Origin: DOZZ01 sp963792655
GTDB lineage: Bacteria > Acidobacteriota > Terriglobia > Bryobacterales > Bryobacteraceae
Reading direction: 5' to 3'
Length of the DNA stretch: 64,000 bases
Assembly: GCA_963792655.1 (NCBI GenBank)
Contig: CAWBWU010000005.1
Span: 468,869-532,868, forward strand
Shown: in pieces, positions 27,523-37,152 of the stretch
Position numbering within the stretch: the stretch's first letter is position 1
Layout of the letters: each line of letters begins with the position of its first letter
Translations under genes and position numbers: made by a program
The notes under the pieces: model-generated
Seen by the model: the letters and a program-made list of their open reading frames with translations, nothing else
Told to the model about the DNA's origin: nothing
Databases searched by the model: none

Positions 27523-28208
27523 TGTCGGCTGCCGCTCAGCTTCGTTCCCAGGTTACCAATGCGCTGGGCTCCCGGTTCGAAGTCTCGTTCCAGATTGGCC
27601 GGCACGCGCACAAAGAGACGCTGCCTACCGGCATTGCCGCTGTCGATCAACTGACCGGCGGGCTGCCGCGCGGCGCGCTCACTGAAATCAGCGGCACTGT
27701 ATCCTGCGGGCGGACAACCATCGCCATTGCTGCTCTCTCGAGCGCTTCGAAGCGTGGCGAGTTCTGCGCACTGATCGATGCTTCCGATGCATTTGACCCG
27801 GTGTCAGCCGGCGCCGCTGGGGTTCGTTTGGAAAAAGTGCTGTGGGTCCGCTGCGGCCAGAACGGGGCCGAGTCGGCATTGAAAGCCACGGACTTGCTGG
27901 TGCAGGCGGGCGGCTTCGGTCTGATCGTGATGGACCTGGGCGATACGCCGCCAGTTGCGGCGCGGCGCATTTCGCTTGCGTCCTGGTTCCGGCTGCGGCA
28001 TGCGGTGGAGCGCACCAACTCGGTGCTGCTCGCTGTAGAGCAACAGATCAACGCGCGCTCGTGCTCCACGCTGCAGATCGAAATGCGGCAACAGCATCCG
28101 TTGTGGAGCGGGCAGGGGTACGGCTCGCGCTTCGAAGGGCTCGCGGTCGAGTTGGAGAACCGCAAGCATTTCCGCTCGGAGCGCGCGCAGTTCGAGGCCC
28201 GGTGGTAA
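27522..28208 (+). CDS. imuA: ImuA, RecA-like accessory protein of mutagenic repair
   Basis: A 228-residue RecA-fold protein. LPTGIAAVDQLTGGLPRGALTEI is the family opening. The P-loop position reads SGTVSCGRTT, with Arg where Walker A has Lys; ImuA proteins often deviate here, and they are thought to lack recombinase activity. FGLIVMDLGD is the Walker B-like strand. In the ImuA-ImuB-DnaE2 mutasome it links RecA to the polymerase complex. It ends four bases before imuB. The ATG at 27522 overlaps a repeated motif that may be the operator. Confidence 0.85.
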   Translation: MSAAAQLRSQVTNALGSRFEVSFQIGRHAHKETLPTGIAAVDQLTGGLPRGALTEISGTVSCGRTTIAIAALSSASKRGEFCALIDASDAFDPVSAGAAGVRLEKVLWVRCGQNGAESALKATDLLVQAGGFGLIVMDLGDTPPVAARRISLASWFRLRHAVERTNSVLLAVEQQINARSCSTLQIEMRQQHPLWSGQGYGSRFEGLAVELENRKHFRSERAQFEARW

Positions 28209-28211
28209 GCC

Positions 28212-29465
28212 ATGTTCGCCTGTCTGCATGCCCCCGGCAATTTGCCTCTGTTGATCGAATGCGCGGAGCAGTTTTCGCCGCGCGTTGAACAACTCCCGCC
28301 GGACACCGTGCTCTTCGACGTTCATGGTTTGCAGTCGCTGATTGGAACTCCTCACCAGATTGCCCAATCCATCGCAAACCGCGCCGGCATTCCCGCCAGC
28401 ATCGCCATCGCGCCCGATCCCGATACGGCAAGCTTTGCGGTATTGGGCAAACCTGGCATCACCGTGATCGCCCGCGGCGAAGAGGCCGCCGCACTTGCTC
28501 CGCTGCCTGTCAATCTGTTGATGGCTTCGCCCGAGATCTGCGAAACATTCGACCAGTGGGGTATTCGCACCTTCGGCGAACTGGCCAGGTTGCCCCCGCT
28601 TGGCATTGCCGCGCGGCTGGGCGATGAGGGCGTGCGGCTCTGGCGCTTAAGCCGCGGCGAAGGGCGTCGCTTATTGCGGCCGGAACTGGAACCCGTCGAA
28701 TACCGCGAGGTGATGGAACTGGAGCACCCCGTGGAGTTGCTCGAGCCATTGTCGTTTCTGCTCTCGCGCATGCTGACTGATCTTTGTGCACGTTTGACAC
28801 AGCGCTCGCTTGCGACCGACCGGCTCTGCCTGCAACTGGCGCTCGAAAATGCGCCGGAACACTCCACCACGCTGCGCTTCCCCGTGCCCTTGCGCGATTC
28901 CAAAACACTGCTCAAATTGCTGCAACTCGAACTGCACGACCATCCGCCTGCAGCGCCCGTGATTGCCATTCGCCTGCAAGCCGAGCCGGTGAAGCCGCGC
29001 ATCGAGCAGCACGGGTTATTCGTGCCGCTCTCGCCCGAACCGCGGCAGATGGAGATTACCCTCGCGCGCTTAACTGCGGTGGTGGGAGAAGGCCGCGTGG
29101 GTACGCCGGAGTTGCTCGATGCGCATCGGCCCGATGCATTTCAACTGGTCCGCTTCACCTCTGCGGCGGTTGCGAATGCTCCAGTCGCAGCGCCCGGCAC
29201 TGCACCTCCGGCACTGCGCCGCATTCGCCCGCCGTGGCACGCGCAAGTGCAGTTGCGCAACGGCAAGCCGGTTCGCGTCTCCGCATTGCAAGTGCAAGGC
29301 ACGGTCGAGCATTGCGCCGGGCCCTGGAATACATCTGGCGAATGGTGGAAGCCCACAGCCTGGGATCACGATGAGTGGGATGTAGCGTTGAGTACAGGAG
29401 GGATGTACAGAATCTACTGCGACCGGCAGACGAACCGCTGGTTCGTGGAAGGCACCTACGATTAA
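28212..29465 (+). CDS. imuB: ImuB, Y-family polymerase-like mutasome subunit
   Basis: A 417-residue protein with the Y-family palm/thumb order: FDVHGLQSLIG, then the helix-hairpin-helix region (WGIRTFGELARLPPLGIAARLG), the little-finger domain, and a C-terminal extension used to contact the clamp and partners. The catalytic acidic set of active Y-family polymerases is not complete, as usual for ImuB. In other bacteria it serves as the hub of the mutasome with DnaE2. No dnaE2 follows; the next gene is a convergent TonB receptor. So dnaE2, if present, lies elsewhere. Confidence 0.88.
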   Translation: MFACLHAPGNLPLLIECAEQFSPRVEQLPPDTVLFDVHGLQSLIGTPHQIAQSIANRAGIPASIAIAPDPDTASFAVLGKPGITVIARGEEAAALAPLPVNLLMASPEICETFDQWGIRTFGELARLPPLGIAARLGDEGVRLWRLSRGEGRRLLRPELEPVEYREVMELEHPVELLEPLSFLLSRMLTDLCARLTQRSLATDRLCLQLALENAPEHSTTLRFPVPLRDSKTLLKLLQLELHDHPPAAPVIAIRLQAEPVKPRIEQHGLFVPLSPEPRQMEITLARLTAVVGEGRVGTPELLDAHRPDAFQLVRFTSAAVANAPVAAPGTAPPALRRIRPPWHAQVQLRNGKPVRVSALQVQGTVEHCAGPWNTSGEWWKPTAWDHDEWDVALSTGGMYRIYCDRQTNRWFVEGTYD

Positions 29466-29503
29466 GCCGCGAAGCAACACTGGTAAGTGTCGCCCCGCGG
29501 CTT
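29464..29503. terminator. Two-step hairpin between convergent imuB and the TonB receptor gene
   Basis: AAGCCGCG (29464-29471) pairs with CGCGGCTT (29496-29503), and inside it ACACT pairs with AGTGT around a GGTA loop. It overlaps the imuB stop codon and lies between two convergent genes. It has no strong T-run, so it may work as a bidirectional or factor-aided terminator. Confidence 0.65.
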
Positions 29504-29513
29504 CACCGTGTAA

Positions 29514-32500
29514 TCAGAACGAGAAGCGCATCGCCATCTGCAACTGCCGCGAGAAGTTCGCCTGCGAAGTGATCTTCCCGAAGCTGCCGCTGCCGAACGA
29601 AGTGTTCGGACCATAGAACAGCGGCGTGTTGGTTGCGTTCAAAGCCTCAAAGCGGAACTGGCCCTTGAAGCGTTCGGTGATGACGAAGTTCTTGAACAAC
29701 GAAGCATCCCAGTTGACCTGTCCCGGACCGCGCAGGCTGATCGTACGAGCAAGGTTGCCGAACGTGCCGCGCGTTGCGGTCGAGAATGCCGCCGCGTTGA
29801 TGTAGTTGTTCAAGCGGTCTTCAAGGCTGCCGCTCGTTGCCGGGTCCACACCGGTTGCGTTCGGACGCTGGCTCGCATAACCGAAGATCGAGTTGTTGTT
29901 GGTCGCTTGCGAAATCTGCAGCGGGAACCCGGTGCGTATTACGCCGATGGTGTTGAACGACCATCCGCCCACCGCGTAATCGACGATTCGTCCGGAGCTG
30001 CCGAGGAACGGCTTGCCCTTGCCAACCGGTAGTTCATAAGTGATTGCAGTGGCAAAGTTCCAAGGCGTGTTGATGTTCGACAAGCTGTACTCTGCACCTA
30101 CGTTGTAAGGATTCTGCGGGCCCTTGGCGCCGCCGTTCAACGTGTTCCCCGGGCCGCCCCCACTTGCATCCAGATTGCGGGAGAACGTCACTGTCGTCAG
30201 GAACGTGAGGCCTTGGCTGAAGCGCTTCTGCACCTTCACGATGGCCGAATCGTAGCGAGCATGGTTGTAGCTGGAGTACAACACGTTGATCGCTCCGTAA
30301 GTCGGATACGGCAGCAGCAATTGATATTGTCCCACCGTTTTGCCACCGATGATGCCCGTGCCTCCGTTCTGATAGAACGGATTGGCGACAGAGCTGGTAA
30401 GCCCTGGCGTGTTCAGCAGGCTCGGGTCAAGCGCGTTGATATTCAAGCTCGGTGCATTCAACCCGAGGTGCGCGGAACGCGATCCGACATAGCCAGTTTC
30501 CAGTGCGATGCCGAACGGTAGTTCGCGCTGCACGTCCACTGAAAACTGCTGCACCCGAGGTGACTTCGCTTTCGGGTCAACCAGTGAAAAGCTCTGACCG
30601 ATGGCCGTCGAAGGTCCAAGTGAACTGCCGAGCGGCGCAGTGAGCCCGTTCGGGAATGGATTGCTCAAAGAACCGCCCGGCGTTTTGTACCCGTCGTTTG
30701 TCGCGATGTAGCTGGTTTCCGACGTGTAGCCCGGAGGCGAGATCGGCGCCCCCAGCGCAAACTGCGGCGCATAAAAGATGCCATAACCAGCGCGCAGGAT
30801 CGTCTTCGGAGTCAACTGGTAAGCCAGACCAACGCGAGGGCCGAACTTGCTGCCGGAGAAATCGCCGACATTGGTCGGGGCGCCACCCTGACCCGCGAAC
30901 TGCACATAGCCCTTCGGCGTGATGCCGCTGACGTTTGCGGCAAGCGGGTTCGCCTGTGTCGTCGCGAAGTTGGTGATCAGCCCGTTGTGCACTTCCTGCA
31001 AGCCCAGCTCCCGCTCCCAGCGCAAGCCATAGTTCAAAGTCAGCTTCGGAGTGATGCGGAAGTCGTCCTGCACATACAAGCCGTAGTAGTTCGCGTAGTC
31101 GTTCAGCTTATTCGCGAGATATCCGTCGCCTGCGTACGGATAGCCCGTCAACAGGTCACCCAGTTCGTTGCCGGTGAAAGTCCCGTTGAACGTGAAAGCC
31201 AGCTGGCCGTCGCCGCCATCCAGATCGTTACCCGCGGCCGAGATGCGCCGGTAATCGAAGCCGGCCTTCAGACTATGTTTGCCGATATACTTCGCCACGC
31301 TGGTCGAAAAGTTCTTCGACGAGTGAACGTAGAAGAAGTTGTTGTTGGTGCTGAGCGAGTACGCCGTACTGAAGTTGACGATCGGGAACGTCGGATTCTG
31401 AATCGCGTTCACGACAGACGCGGGGAAGCCCAGCGATCCAAGGTTATAACCCTGGCTCGCTTTGTACCCGTAGTTCGGAAAGCGATTAAAGCCATAACGC
31501 ACGGAGAGCACTGTCGTCGGCGACAAGGTGAAGCTGTTGTTGATCGCGGTCGCATCCACGCGGCGTTGCAGGCGCCACTGATCGGGCGAAGAGATGGACG
31601 TGAACCAGCTATTGCCCGGCTCGAGCGAATAGTAGCGGGCGTAGCTCGCGCTTGCGCGCCACCACTGAGCGAAGTTTTCGTCGAGCTTGAACACCTTCTG
31701 CGCTGCGTGCGATTTCAGCGAGGCCGACGCCGTCAGGTCTTGATCGCCGTAGTAAGCAGGCGTGCTAATCGGCGAAACCAGTGTGTTCGCGATAGCAACA
31801 CCGATGGGGTTCAGCGCGCTCGCCGGAATCTTGTTGCCGGGATACGGAACGTGCGTGAAGGGATCGGACACCACGACCAGCGAGCCATTCTTGTTGAACG
31901 TTTTGGAGAAGTCACCCGCGCGCTCGAGTGCGGTCGGAGCATAGAACGTCGACGAGCCCGACTGCGTATCGTCGTACTGCTCTACTGCTGCCGAGAAGAA
32001 GGTCTTGTTGCGTCCATCGTAAAGTTTGGGGATCACCACCGGACCGGTAAGGCTTGCGCCCCACGTGCTGTTCGGCTGCTCCGTAATAGGAATGCCCGCA
32101 GCGTTATTGAAGAAGCTGTTCGCGTCCCAGCTCGTGCGCCGCAGGTGGCCATAGAGGCTGCCATGCACCAGATTGCCGCCCGAACGAATCAGCGTGTTGA
32201 ACATACCGCCGCCGGTGCGCGCCATCTCCGCATCGTACGTGTTGGCCTGCACCTTCACTTCCTGCACTGCTTCCACCGACGGAATGATGATGGCGCGGTT
32301 ATTGGCGTCGGTAATCGGTACGCCGTCGAGCAGATAGTTATTGCCGCGCACCGGACCGCCTGCGATAGAGATCTGCGAGGAGCCGCTCTGATCCTGCATG
32401 CGGTTGTAAGCCGGGTTGCCGACTTGAATCACGTTCTGCACAAGCTTCGACAAGATGAACGGGTTGCGGCCCAGGTTCGGCAGTTCCACCAGCTTCTGGT

Positions 32501-32948
32501 TATCGAGCACCTGACCCTGCGATGCGTTGGCGACTTCGATCAGCGGAACCTCTTCGGTAACCATCACGCTTTCCGAGACGGAACCAACTTCGAGCGCCAT
32601 GTCGACGGATAAGAATTCCTGCGTGCCGACGACTACGTTCTTCCTTTCGAACTTTTTGAAGCTCGGGCTCTCGGCGACCAGCATGTAAGTCGCGGGAACC
32701 AGTGAAGCAAACTCGTATCCGCCGCCTTCGTTGGTCAGCACCGAGCGGGCTTCGCTGGTCTGGCTATTGACCAGCGTCACTTTCGCATTGGCCACAGCGG
32801 CGCCCTGTTGGTCGGTAACGGAGCCTCTTACTCCGCCCTGATAAGACTGTCCCCACATCGTGACCGCGGCAAGCAGCGCGATTAGCGCGGCTGCGCCGGT
32901 CCGGCGGGCTAGGCCTGGAAACTGCTCAAATGTCTTTGAAAAGTTCAT
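29514..32948 (-). CDS. TonB-dependent receptor (Oar-like), intact
   Basis: A 1144-residue outer-membrane receptor. The ATG at 32946-32948 is supported by GAGGAGAG just upstream. A hydrophobic signal segment (GAAALIALLAAVTMWGQ) follows an unusually long N-terminal stretch. Then come the regulatory-like domain (GGVRGSVTDQQGAAVANAKV), a plug with LPNLGRNPFILSKLVQNV, GPVRGNNYLLDGVPITDANN and ANTYDAEMARTGGG, and a barrel ending in MAMRFSF with the terminal Phe typical of barrel insertion. It is the largest intact receptor in the window and closest in layout to those that take up plant polymers or peptides in acidobacteria. The substrate is unknown. Confidence 0.93.
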   Translation of the reverse strand: MNFSKTFEQFPGLARRTGAAALIALLAAVTMWGQSYQGGVRGSVTDQQGAAVANAKVTLVNSQTSEARSVLTNEGGGYEFASLVPATYMLVAESPSFKKFERKNVVVGTQEFLSVDMALEVGSVSESVMVTEEVPLIEVANASQGQVLDNQKLVELPNLGRNPFILSKLVQNVIQVGNPAYNRMQDQSGSSQISIAGGPVRGNNYLLDGVPITDANNRAIIIPSVEAVQEVKVQANTYDAEMARTGGGMFNTLIRSGGNLVHGSLYGHLRRTSWDANSFFNNAAGIPITEQPNSTWGASLTGPVVIPKLYDGRNKTFFSAAVEQYDDTQSGSSTFYAPTALERAGDFSKTFNKNGSLVVVSDPFTHVPYPGNKIPASALNPIGVAIANTLVSPISTPAYYGDQDLTASASLKSHAAQKVFKLDENFAQWWRASASYARYYSLEPGNSWFTSISSPDQWRLQRRVDATAINNSFTLSPTTVLSVRYGFNRFPNYGYKASQGYNLGSLGFPASVVNAIQNPTFPIVNFSTAYSLSTNNNFFYVHSSKNFSTSVAKYIGKHSLKAGFDYRRISAAGNDLDGGDGQLAFTFNGTFTGNELGDLLTGYPYAGDGYLANKLNDYANYYGLYVQDDFRITPKLTLNYGLRWERELGLQEVHNGLITNFATTQANPLAANVSGITPKGYVQFAGQGGAPTNVGDFSGSKFGPRVGLAYQLTPKTILRAGYGIFYAPQFALGAPISPPGYTSETSYIATNDGYKTPGGSLSNPFPNGLTAPLGSSLGPSTAIGQSFSLVDPKAKSPRVQQFSVDVQRELPFGIALETGYVGSRSAHLGLNAPSLNINALDPSLLNTPGLTSSVANPFYQNGGTGIIGGKTVGQYQLLLPYPTYGAINVLYSSYNHARYDSAIVKVQKRFSQGLTFLTTVTFSRNLDASGGGPGNTLNGGAKGPQNPYNVGAEYSLSNINTPWNFATAITYELPVGKGKPFLGSSGRIVDYAVGGWSFNTIGVIRTGFPLQISQATNNNSIFGYASQRPNATGVDPATSGSLEDRLNNYINAAAFSTATRGTFGNLARTISLRGPGQVNWDASLFKNFVITERFKGQFRFEALNATNTPLFYGPNTSFGSGSFGKITSQANFSRQLQMAMRFSF

Positions 32949-33286
32949 CCGTCTCTCCTCGTTGTTGATCAGACACGCGTTGGCGTGAACAGCCGGACAC
33001 TGGCTGAATCTGCTCGATACGAAGAGCACGGCCCTGACGAGAAGGGCGTTGGAGCTGTGGTTCGCGATCGCTCGCGAAAGGAACCCGGAACGGCGCAGCA
33101 GGATGAAAGAGCTGCGCTGAGCTCATACACTGAGCCCGGAGAAAACAAACACTCTTGGAATACTAAGAGCTGAAACTAGTCCTGAACGGTATGCACGAGA
33201 GTGTAACACTCCGGCGTAAGCGTTCACCAATAGATTTGCAATTAAAAAGTTTTATCCTTTAGTTAACGCATCTCTTTCACGTCGCG
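32949..33286. other. Divergent spacer between a TonB receptor and a hybrid histidine kinase
   Basis: No gene is visible in these 338 bases. The side next to the receptor holds its ribosome binding site. The half near the kinase is clearly AT-richer than the rest (for example TTTGCAATTAAAAAGTTTTA around 33234-33253), so promoters for both genes probably lie here. I could not find a convincing -35/-10 pair or a known operator. Confidence 0.5.
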
Positions 33287-35578
33287 ATGCATTCACGTGA
33301 TCGCGGTTTTGCTCTCATGTTCGTTCCAGAACTTACGGCAAGCATCACGGACGGCATCGCCCTCTTGGACGCGCAAGGCCGCTACCTGTACGTCAACGCC
33401 GCAGCCGAAGCTCTCACCGGAACGTCTGCTGCGGACCTGATCGGCCGCCACTACAGTGAGTGCTTCCCCGATCTGGTCGGTACGCCTTTCGAAGCGATCT
33501 ATCAGGACGCAGCCAAAACGCGCGAAAAACGTGGAGCCCGCCTGCCCATCGGCCCGCTCTGGTTTGAGTTCCGGTTCTATCCGATGCCTGACGGCGGCAT
33601 GTTTGTTCTGTTCGAAGACGCCACCGCACGCGTGAAGACAGGCATGCAGCGCCGCGCGCAAGCCGAGCGCGCACTACGGGCGAGTGAAGAGCGTTTCCGC
33701 CGCATCGTCGAGACGGCTGCGGAGGGAATCTGGATCGTCGACGAAAACGGCGCTACGTCGTTCGTGAATGCGAAGATGACGGAGTTACTGGGCTACACGC
33801 AGGAAGAGTTTTTCAGATCGTGCTTCCGCGATTTTCTGCACCCGGAAGATGTCGACCGCGGGGTAGCCGGATTTGCTTCGCGCCTGCGCGGCGACGTCTC
33901 GCCGCATGAGTATCGCTTCCGTCATAAAGACGGCAGCATCAAATGGTTCTCTATCTCCGCAAACCGCGTGGACGATGAACAAGGCGCCTTCCTCGGCCTG
34001 CTGGGGATGTTCACCGACGTCACCGAGCGCAAGCAGCGCGAATTCGAACACGCCGAACGCGAAGTGCGCATGAGTCTTGCATTGCACGCGGGCAAGATGG
34101 GCACCTGGATGCACGATCTCGAGACCAAAGAGACCCTCTGGTCCGAAACTCACTTTCGTGTGTTCGGGCTCGAGCCCGAGTTGAAGGGGCCGACTCACGA
34201 CCAGTGGATCAAGATGCTCCACCCGGAGGACGTTCGCGGCGTGCTCGATGCGCTCGACCGCTCCGCTCGCGATCGTTCGCTATTCGCAAAGGAGTACCGC
34301 ATAGTGCTGCCGGATGACAGCATTCGCTGGCTCGAGGCACGCGGCCAGTATGTGTACGATCAGAGCGGGCGGCCGGTGAAGATGTCGGGCGTCGTCATGG
34401 ACGTGACCGAGCGCAAGCAAACCGAAGAGGCGATGCGCAACCGGCAGCGGCTCGAAAGCATCGGGTTGCTCGCCGGCGGCATCGCGCATGACTTCAATAA
34501 CCTGCTCACCGGAATCATTGGAGGCACGACGTTTGCGCTTGACGCGCTGCCCGAGGATCACCCGGCGTATCCGATGCTGCGCGTTGCTTCCAGTGCGAGC
34601 GAACGCGCCGCGCACCTTACCCGCCAGATGCTGGCTTACTCGGGCCGTGGCCGCTTCCTGATCGAATCGATCGATCTCGGATTGCTGGTGACCGAGACGT
34701 GCGCGCTGATCTCCGCATCGTTGCGCACCGGCGTGACGATCGACAATCAAACGACCCCCGGAACAGTACGCATCAACGGAGATTCAGGCCAGGTACAGCA
34801 GGTCGTATTGAACCTGCTGTTGAATGCGGTGGAGTCAATTGCGCCGCCAGCTGCAGGCCGCGTTACCGCGCGCATCTCTCACCAGACGCTGCAAGCCGTG
34901 GAGGACGAGCTCATTGCCTTTGACGTGGAGCCGGGAGATTTTGTGTGTCTTGAAGTAAGCGACACCGGGACCGGCATGAGTGAAGAAACCCGCCGGCGCA
35001 TCTTCGAACCGTTCTTCACCACCAAGTTTACCGGCCGGGGCTTGGGCCTTGCGGCAGTGATCGGCATCGTGCGTGGACACAAAGGCGCCCTTCGGGTGAT
35101 CAGCGCGCCGGGAGAGGGCACCACTTTTCGCGTGTGGTTTCCGGCTCATGCTGCCGCCGGTGTGCCTGTCGCGCCCGCATCCGTGCCCGGCCGCGTACAA
35201 CGCGGAACCATACTGATCATTGACGATGAAGATGTCGTGCGCCGCGCTGGTGGCGCCGCCCTGCGCCGCGCCGGCTTCGTAGTGGTCGAAGCTTCGGAAG
35301 GCACCGAAGGGCTTGCCATCCTGGAACGTGACGATCGTGAAATTTCTCTGGTGCTGCTCGACCTGAGCATGCCCGGGATGGACGGCATTGAAACGCTTGC
35401 TTACATTCGCCGCATCCGCAAAGATCTGCCGGTGGTCATTTGCAGCGGGTTCAGTGAGTTTGAGGTGGCGAACCGGTTCTCCGAAACCGACATCTCCGGC
35501 GTGCTCGAAAAGCCTTTCACTGCGCAACAGATCGTGCGCCAGGTACAGAGCGTACTGTCCAAAGCCGCCAGCGCTTAG
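33287..35578 (+). CDS. Multi-PAS hybrid histidine kinase with C-terminal receiver
   Basis: A 763-residue signalling protein without membrane helices, so the sensing is cytoplasmic. Three PAS-type domains cover about residues 14-120, 130-250 and 260-385. The phosphorylated His is residue 401 in GGIAHDFNNLLTG. The ATPase domain has the N box LNLLLNAVES, G1 VSDTGTGMSEE, the F box EPFFTTKF and GRGLGLAAV. A receiver follows with IIDDEDVV and phospho-acceptor Asp692 (LLDLSMPGMDG). No response regulator gene is adjacent, so output passes through an unlinked partner or a phosphotransfer protein. It converges with gmhA, overlapping by four bases. An alternative start lies at 33317. Confidence 0.92.
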   Translation: MHSRDRGFALMFVPELTASITDGIALLDAQGRYLYVNAAAEALTGTSAADLIGRHYSECFPDLVGTPFEAIYQDAAKTREKRGARLPIGPLWFEFRFYPMPDGGMFVLFEDATARVKTGMQRRAQAERALRASEERFRRIVETAAEGIWIVDENGATSFVNAKMTELLGYTQEEFFRSCFRDFLHPEDVDRGVAGFASRLRGDVSPHEYRFRHKDGSIKWFSISANRVDDEQGAFLGLLGMFTDVTERKQREFEHAEREVRMSLALHAGKMGTWMHDLETKETLWSETHFRVFGLEPELKGPTHDQWIKMLHPEDVRGVLDALDRSARDRSLFAKEYRIVLPDDSIRWLEARGQYVYDQSGRPVKMSGVVMDVTERKQTEEAMRNRQRLESIGLLAGGIAHDFNNLLTGIIGGTTFALDALPEDHPAYPMLRVASSASERAAHLTRQMLAYSGRGRFLIESIDLGLLVTETCALISASLRTGVTIDNQTTPGTVRINGDSGQVQQVVLNLLLNAVESIAPPAAGRVTARISHQTLQAVEDELIAFDVEPGDFVCLEVSDTGTGMSEETRRRIFEPFFTTKFTGRGLGLAAVIGIVRGHKGALRVISAPGEGTTFRVWFPAHAAAGVPVAPASVPGRVQRGTILIIDDEDVVRRAGGAALRRAGFVVVEASEGTEGLAILERDDREISLVLLDLSMPGMDGIETLAYIRRIRKDLPVVICSGFSEFEVANRFSETDISGVLEKPFTAQQIVRQVQSVLSKAASA

Positions 35579-36141
35579 GACATGAAGTAGTAACACATCA
35601 TGTGACAGATCACCATGTGCGCGTCTTCGATCCTGCCCATGTGCGAAGACGGAATGTGGATGTTCAATTGGCCTAGGCCGGCGAGTTTGCCGCCACTGCA
35701 CCCGGTGAGCGCGATGGTTTTGCAGCCTGCCTGATTGGCGTACTCGATCGCCTTCCACACATTCGGTGAGTTGCCGGAACCGCTGAGGCCGATCACCAGA
35801 TCACCCGGAGTAGCGAAGTTTCGCAAAGGCTCGATGAACACGCTGTCGTAGTGAACATCGTTGGCATAAGCGGTCATAGTCGGAATCTGGTCGGTGAGCG
35901 CCATGATGCGGAAGCGCGGATCGAGCTTTGAGCTCGCGCCTTTGATCATGTCGACCACAAAGTGCGACGACGTCGCCGCGCTGCCGCCATTACCGCAGAT
36001 GAAGATATGCCGGCCGGCAAGACGCGCCTGCTCCATCCAATCAATAGCCTGCTGAACTTTGGCAGTATCGATGGCGTCGATGGCGTGGTGCAGTTCAGCG
36101 CGGTAGTGATCCGCAAAATCGGCGGGTGTTCGAGTGCTCAT
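35575..36141 (-). CDS. gmhA: SIS-domain phosphoheptose isomerase (GmhA-like)
   Basis: A 188-residue sugar isomerase that turns sedoheptulose 7-phosphate into D-glycero-D-manno-heptose 7-phosphate. The SIS fold shows ICGNGGSAATSSHFVVDM (phosphate and substrate binding), LSGSGNSPNVWKAIEYA and SSHMGRIEDAHMVICHM, where the Glu and His of the family active site sit. It overlaps the upstream bifunctional heptose gene by four bases (ATGA), which supports the assignment to heptose synthesis. GmhA acts in LPS inner-core and S-layer heptose routes. Confidence 0.9.
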   Translation of the reverse strand: MSTRTPADFADHYRAELHHAIDAIDTAKVQQAIDWMEQARLAGRHIFICGNGGSAATSSHFVVDMIKGASSKLDPRFRIMALTDQIPTMTAYANDVHYDSVFIEPLRNFATPGDLVIGLSGSGNSPNVWKAIEYANQAGCKTIALTGCSGGKLAGLGQLNIHIPSSHMGRIEDAHMVICHMMCYYFMS

Positions 36142-37142
36142 AGCTTGGCGTACCTTCCGCGATTGACCTCTTCTAAAATTTGGCTGGCGGCCTCCGCGAA
36201 CGTGTTGTTCTCGCTCATCGCGAAGTAGCGAATATGGGCAGCGTCTGCGGCCTGCTTATCCTCAGGCGAGTCGCCGACGAAATAACAGTGCTCACGCGCA
36301 ACAGCATCATCTTTCAGCACCTGTTCCAGCATTGCAGGTTGCGGCTTGCGGCATTCGCAGTCATCCGCCATCGAATGCGGGCAGAACAGGATTTTCGAGA
36401 TGCGCACGCCGAACGTTGCAAGCTGACGCAGCATTGCCCGATTGACCGCGATGAACTCGTCGTAGCTGAAGTACCCCAGCCCGATACCTTGCTGGTTCGT
36501 CACGACAACGAGCCGCATTCCCGCGTCCTGCAGAGATCGTAAGGCAGGGCCCACACCCTCGATCAGCTCAACACGCGACGGATCGTTCAGGAACGGCACA
36601 TTGCGGATCAGCGTTCCGTCGCGATCGAGAAACACGATGCCCGTGAATGTTGCGCCAGCATGCGGAACCGTCGCGTGTAGTTGCAGTTCTGCGATGCGCT
36701 CCATCAATGCGGATGTGCTGGTCGCAAAGCGTACAGGGATGCGCACGACACGGCCGCCATATGCTTCGACATCCGCTGCAGAACGCAGGCGCGCGGCATC
36801 GTAATCACCGCCTTTGATATACAGGTCCGGCTTCCAGCGGCGAATGAGTTCTACGGGACGATCGTCATCGAGGAGCGTGACGGCATCCACTGACTTGAGT
36901 GCGGAGACTACCCGCATCCGTTGCGCCTGCGGCACGATTGGACGCAGCGGGCTTTTATAGCGCCGGATCGATGCATCGGAATTCACCGCGACCAGCAGTG
37001 CATCGCACTCGGCCCGCGCTTGCTCCAGGTAATCGACGTGTCCTGCATGCAGCAAGTCAAAAGCCCCGCAAGTGAAGCCGATGGTGTGTCCCGCAGCACG
37101 CTGCGCCCGCACCCATTCATCCACCTGCTCGTGCTCCCACAT
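36138..37142 (-). CDS. Fused heptose 1-phosphate adenylyltransferase and heptose bisphosphate phosphatase
   Basis: A 334-residue fusion. The N-terminal half (about residues 1-145) is a cytidylyltransferase-fold domain like HldC or the C-terminal part of HldE: FTCGAFDLLHAGH with the HxGH ATP motif, and YIKGGDYD. The C-terminal half (about 165-320) is a HAD phosphatase of the GmhB type: FLDRDGTL, VVTNQQGIGLGYFS, and zinc ligands in CPHSMADDCECRKPQP. So one protein should carry out the 7-phosphatase and the nucleotidyl transfer steps to ADP-heptose. The ATG at 37142 avoids overlap with the kinase gene; an upstream ATG at 37166 is possible. Downstream gmhA overlaps it by four bases. Confidence 0.88.
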   Translation of the reverse strand: MWEHEQVDEWVRAQRAAGHTIGFTCGAFDLLHAGHVDYLEQARAECDALLVAVNSDASIRRYKSPLRPIVPQAQRMRVVSALKSVDAVTLLDDDRPVELIRRWKPDLYIKGGDYDAARLRSAADVEAYGGRVVRIPVRFATSTSALMERIAELQLHATVPHAGATFTGIVFLDRDGTLIRNVPFLNDPSRVELIEGVGPALRSLQDAGMRLVVVTNQQGIGLGYFSYDEFIAVNRAMLRQLATFGVRISKILFCPHSMADDCECRKPQPAMLEQVLKDDAVAREHCYFVGDSPEDKQAADAAHIRYFAMSENNTFAEAASQILEEVNRGRYAKL

Positions 37143-37152
37143 TGCTCTTCTA

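Noticed and set aside
30987..32612. A 541-codon plus-strand open frame
   Set aside because: It is antisense to the intact TonB receptor, has Arg/Val/His-rich composition typical of reverse frames in high-GC DNA, and shows no domain.
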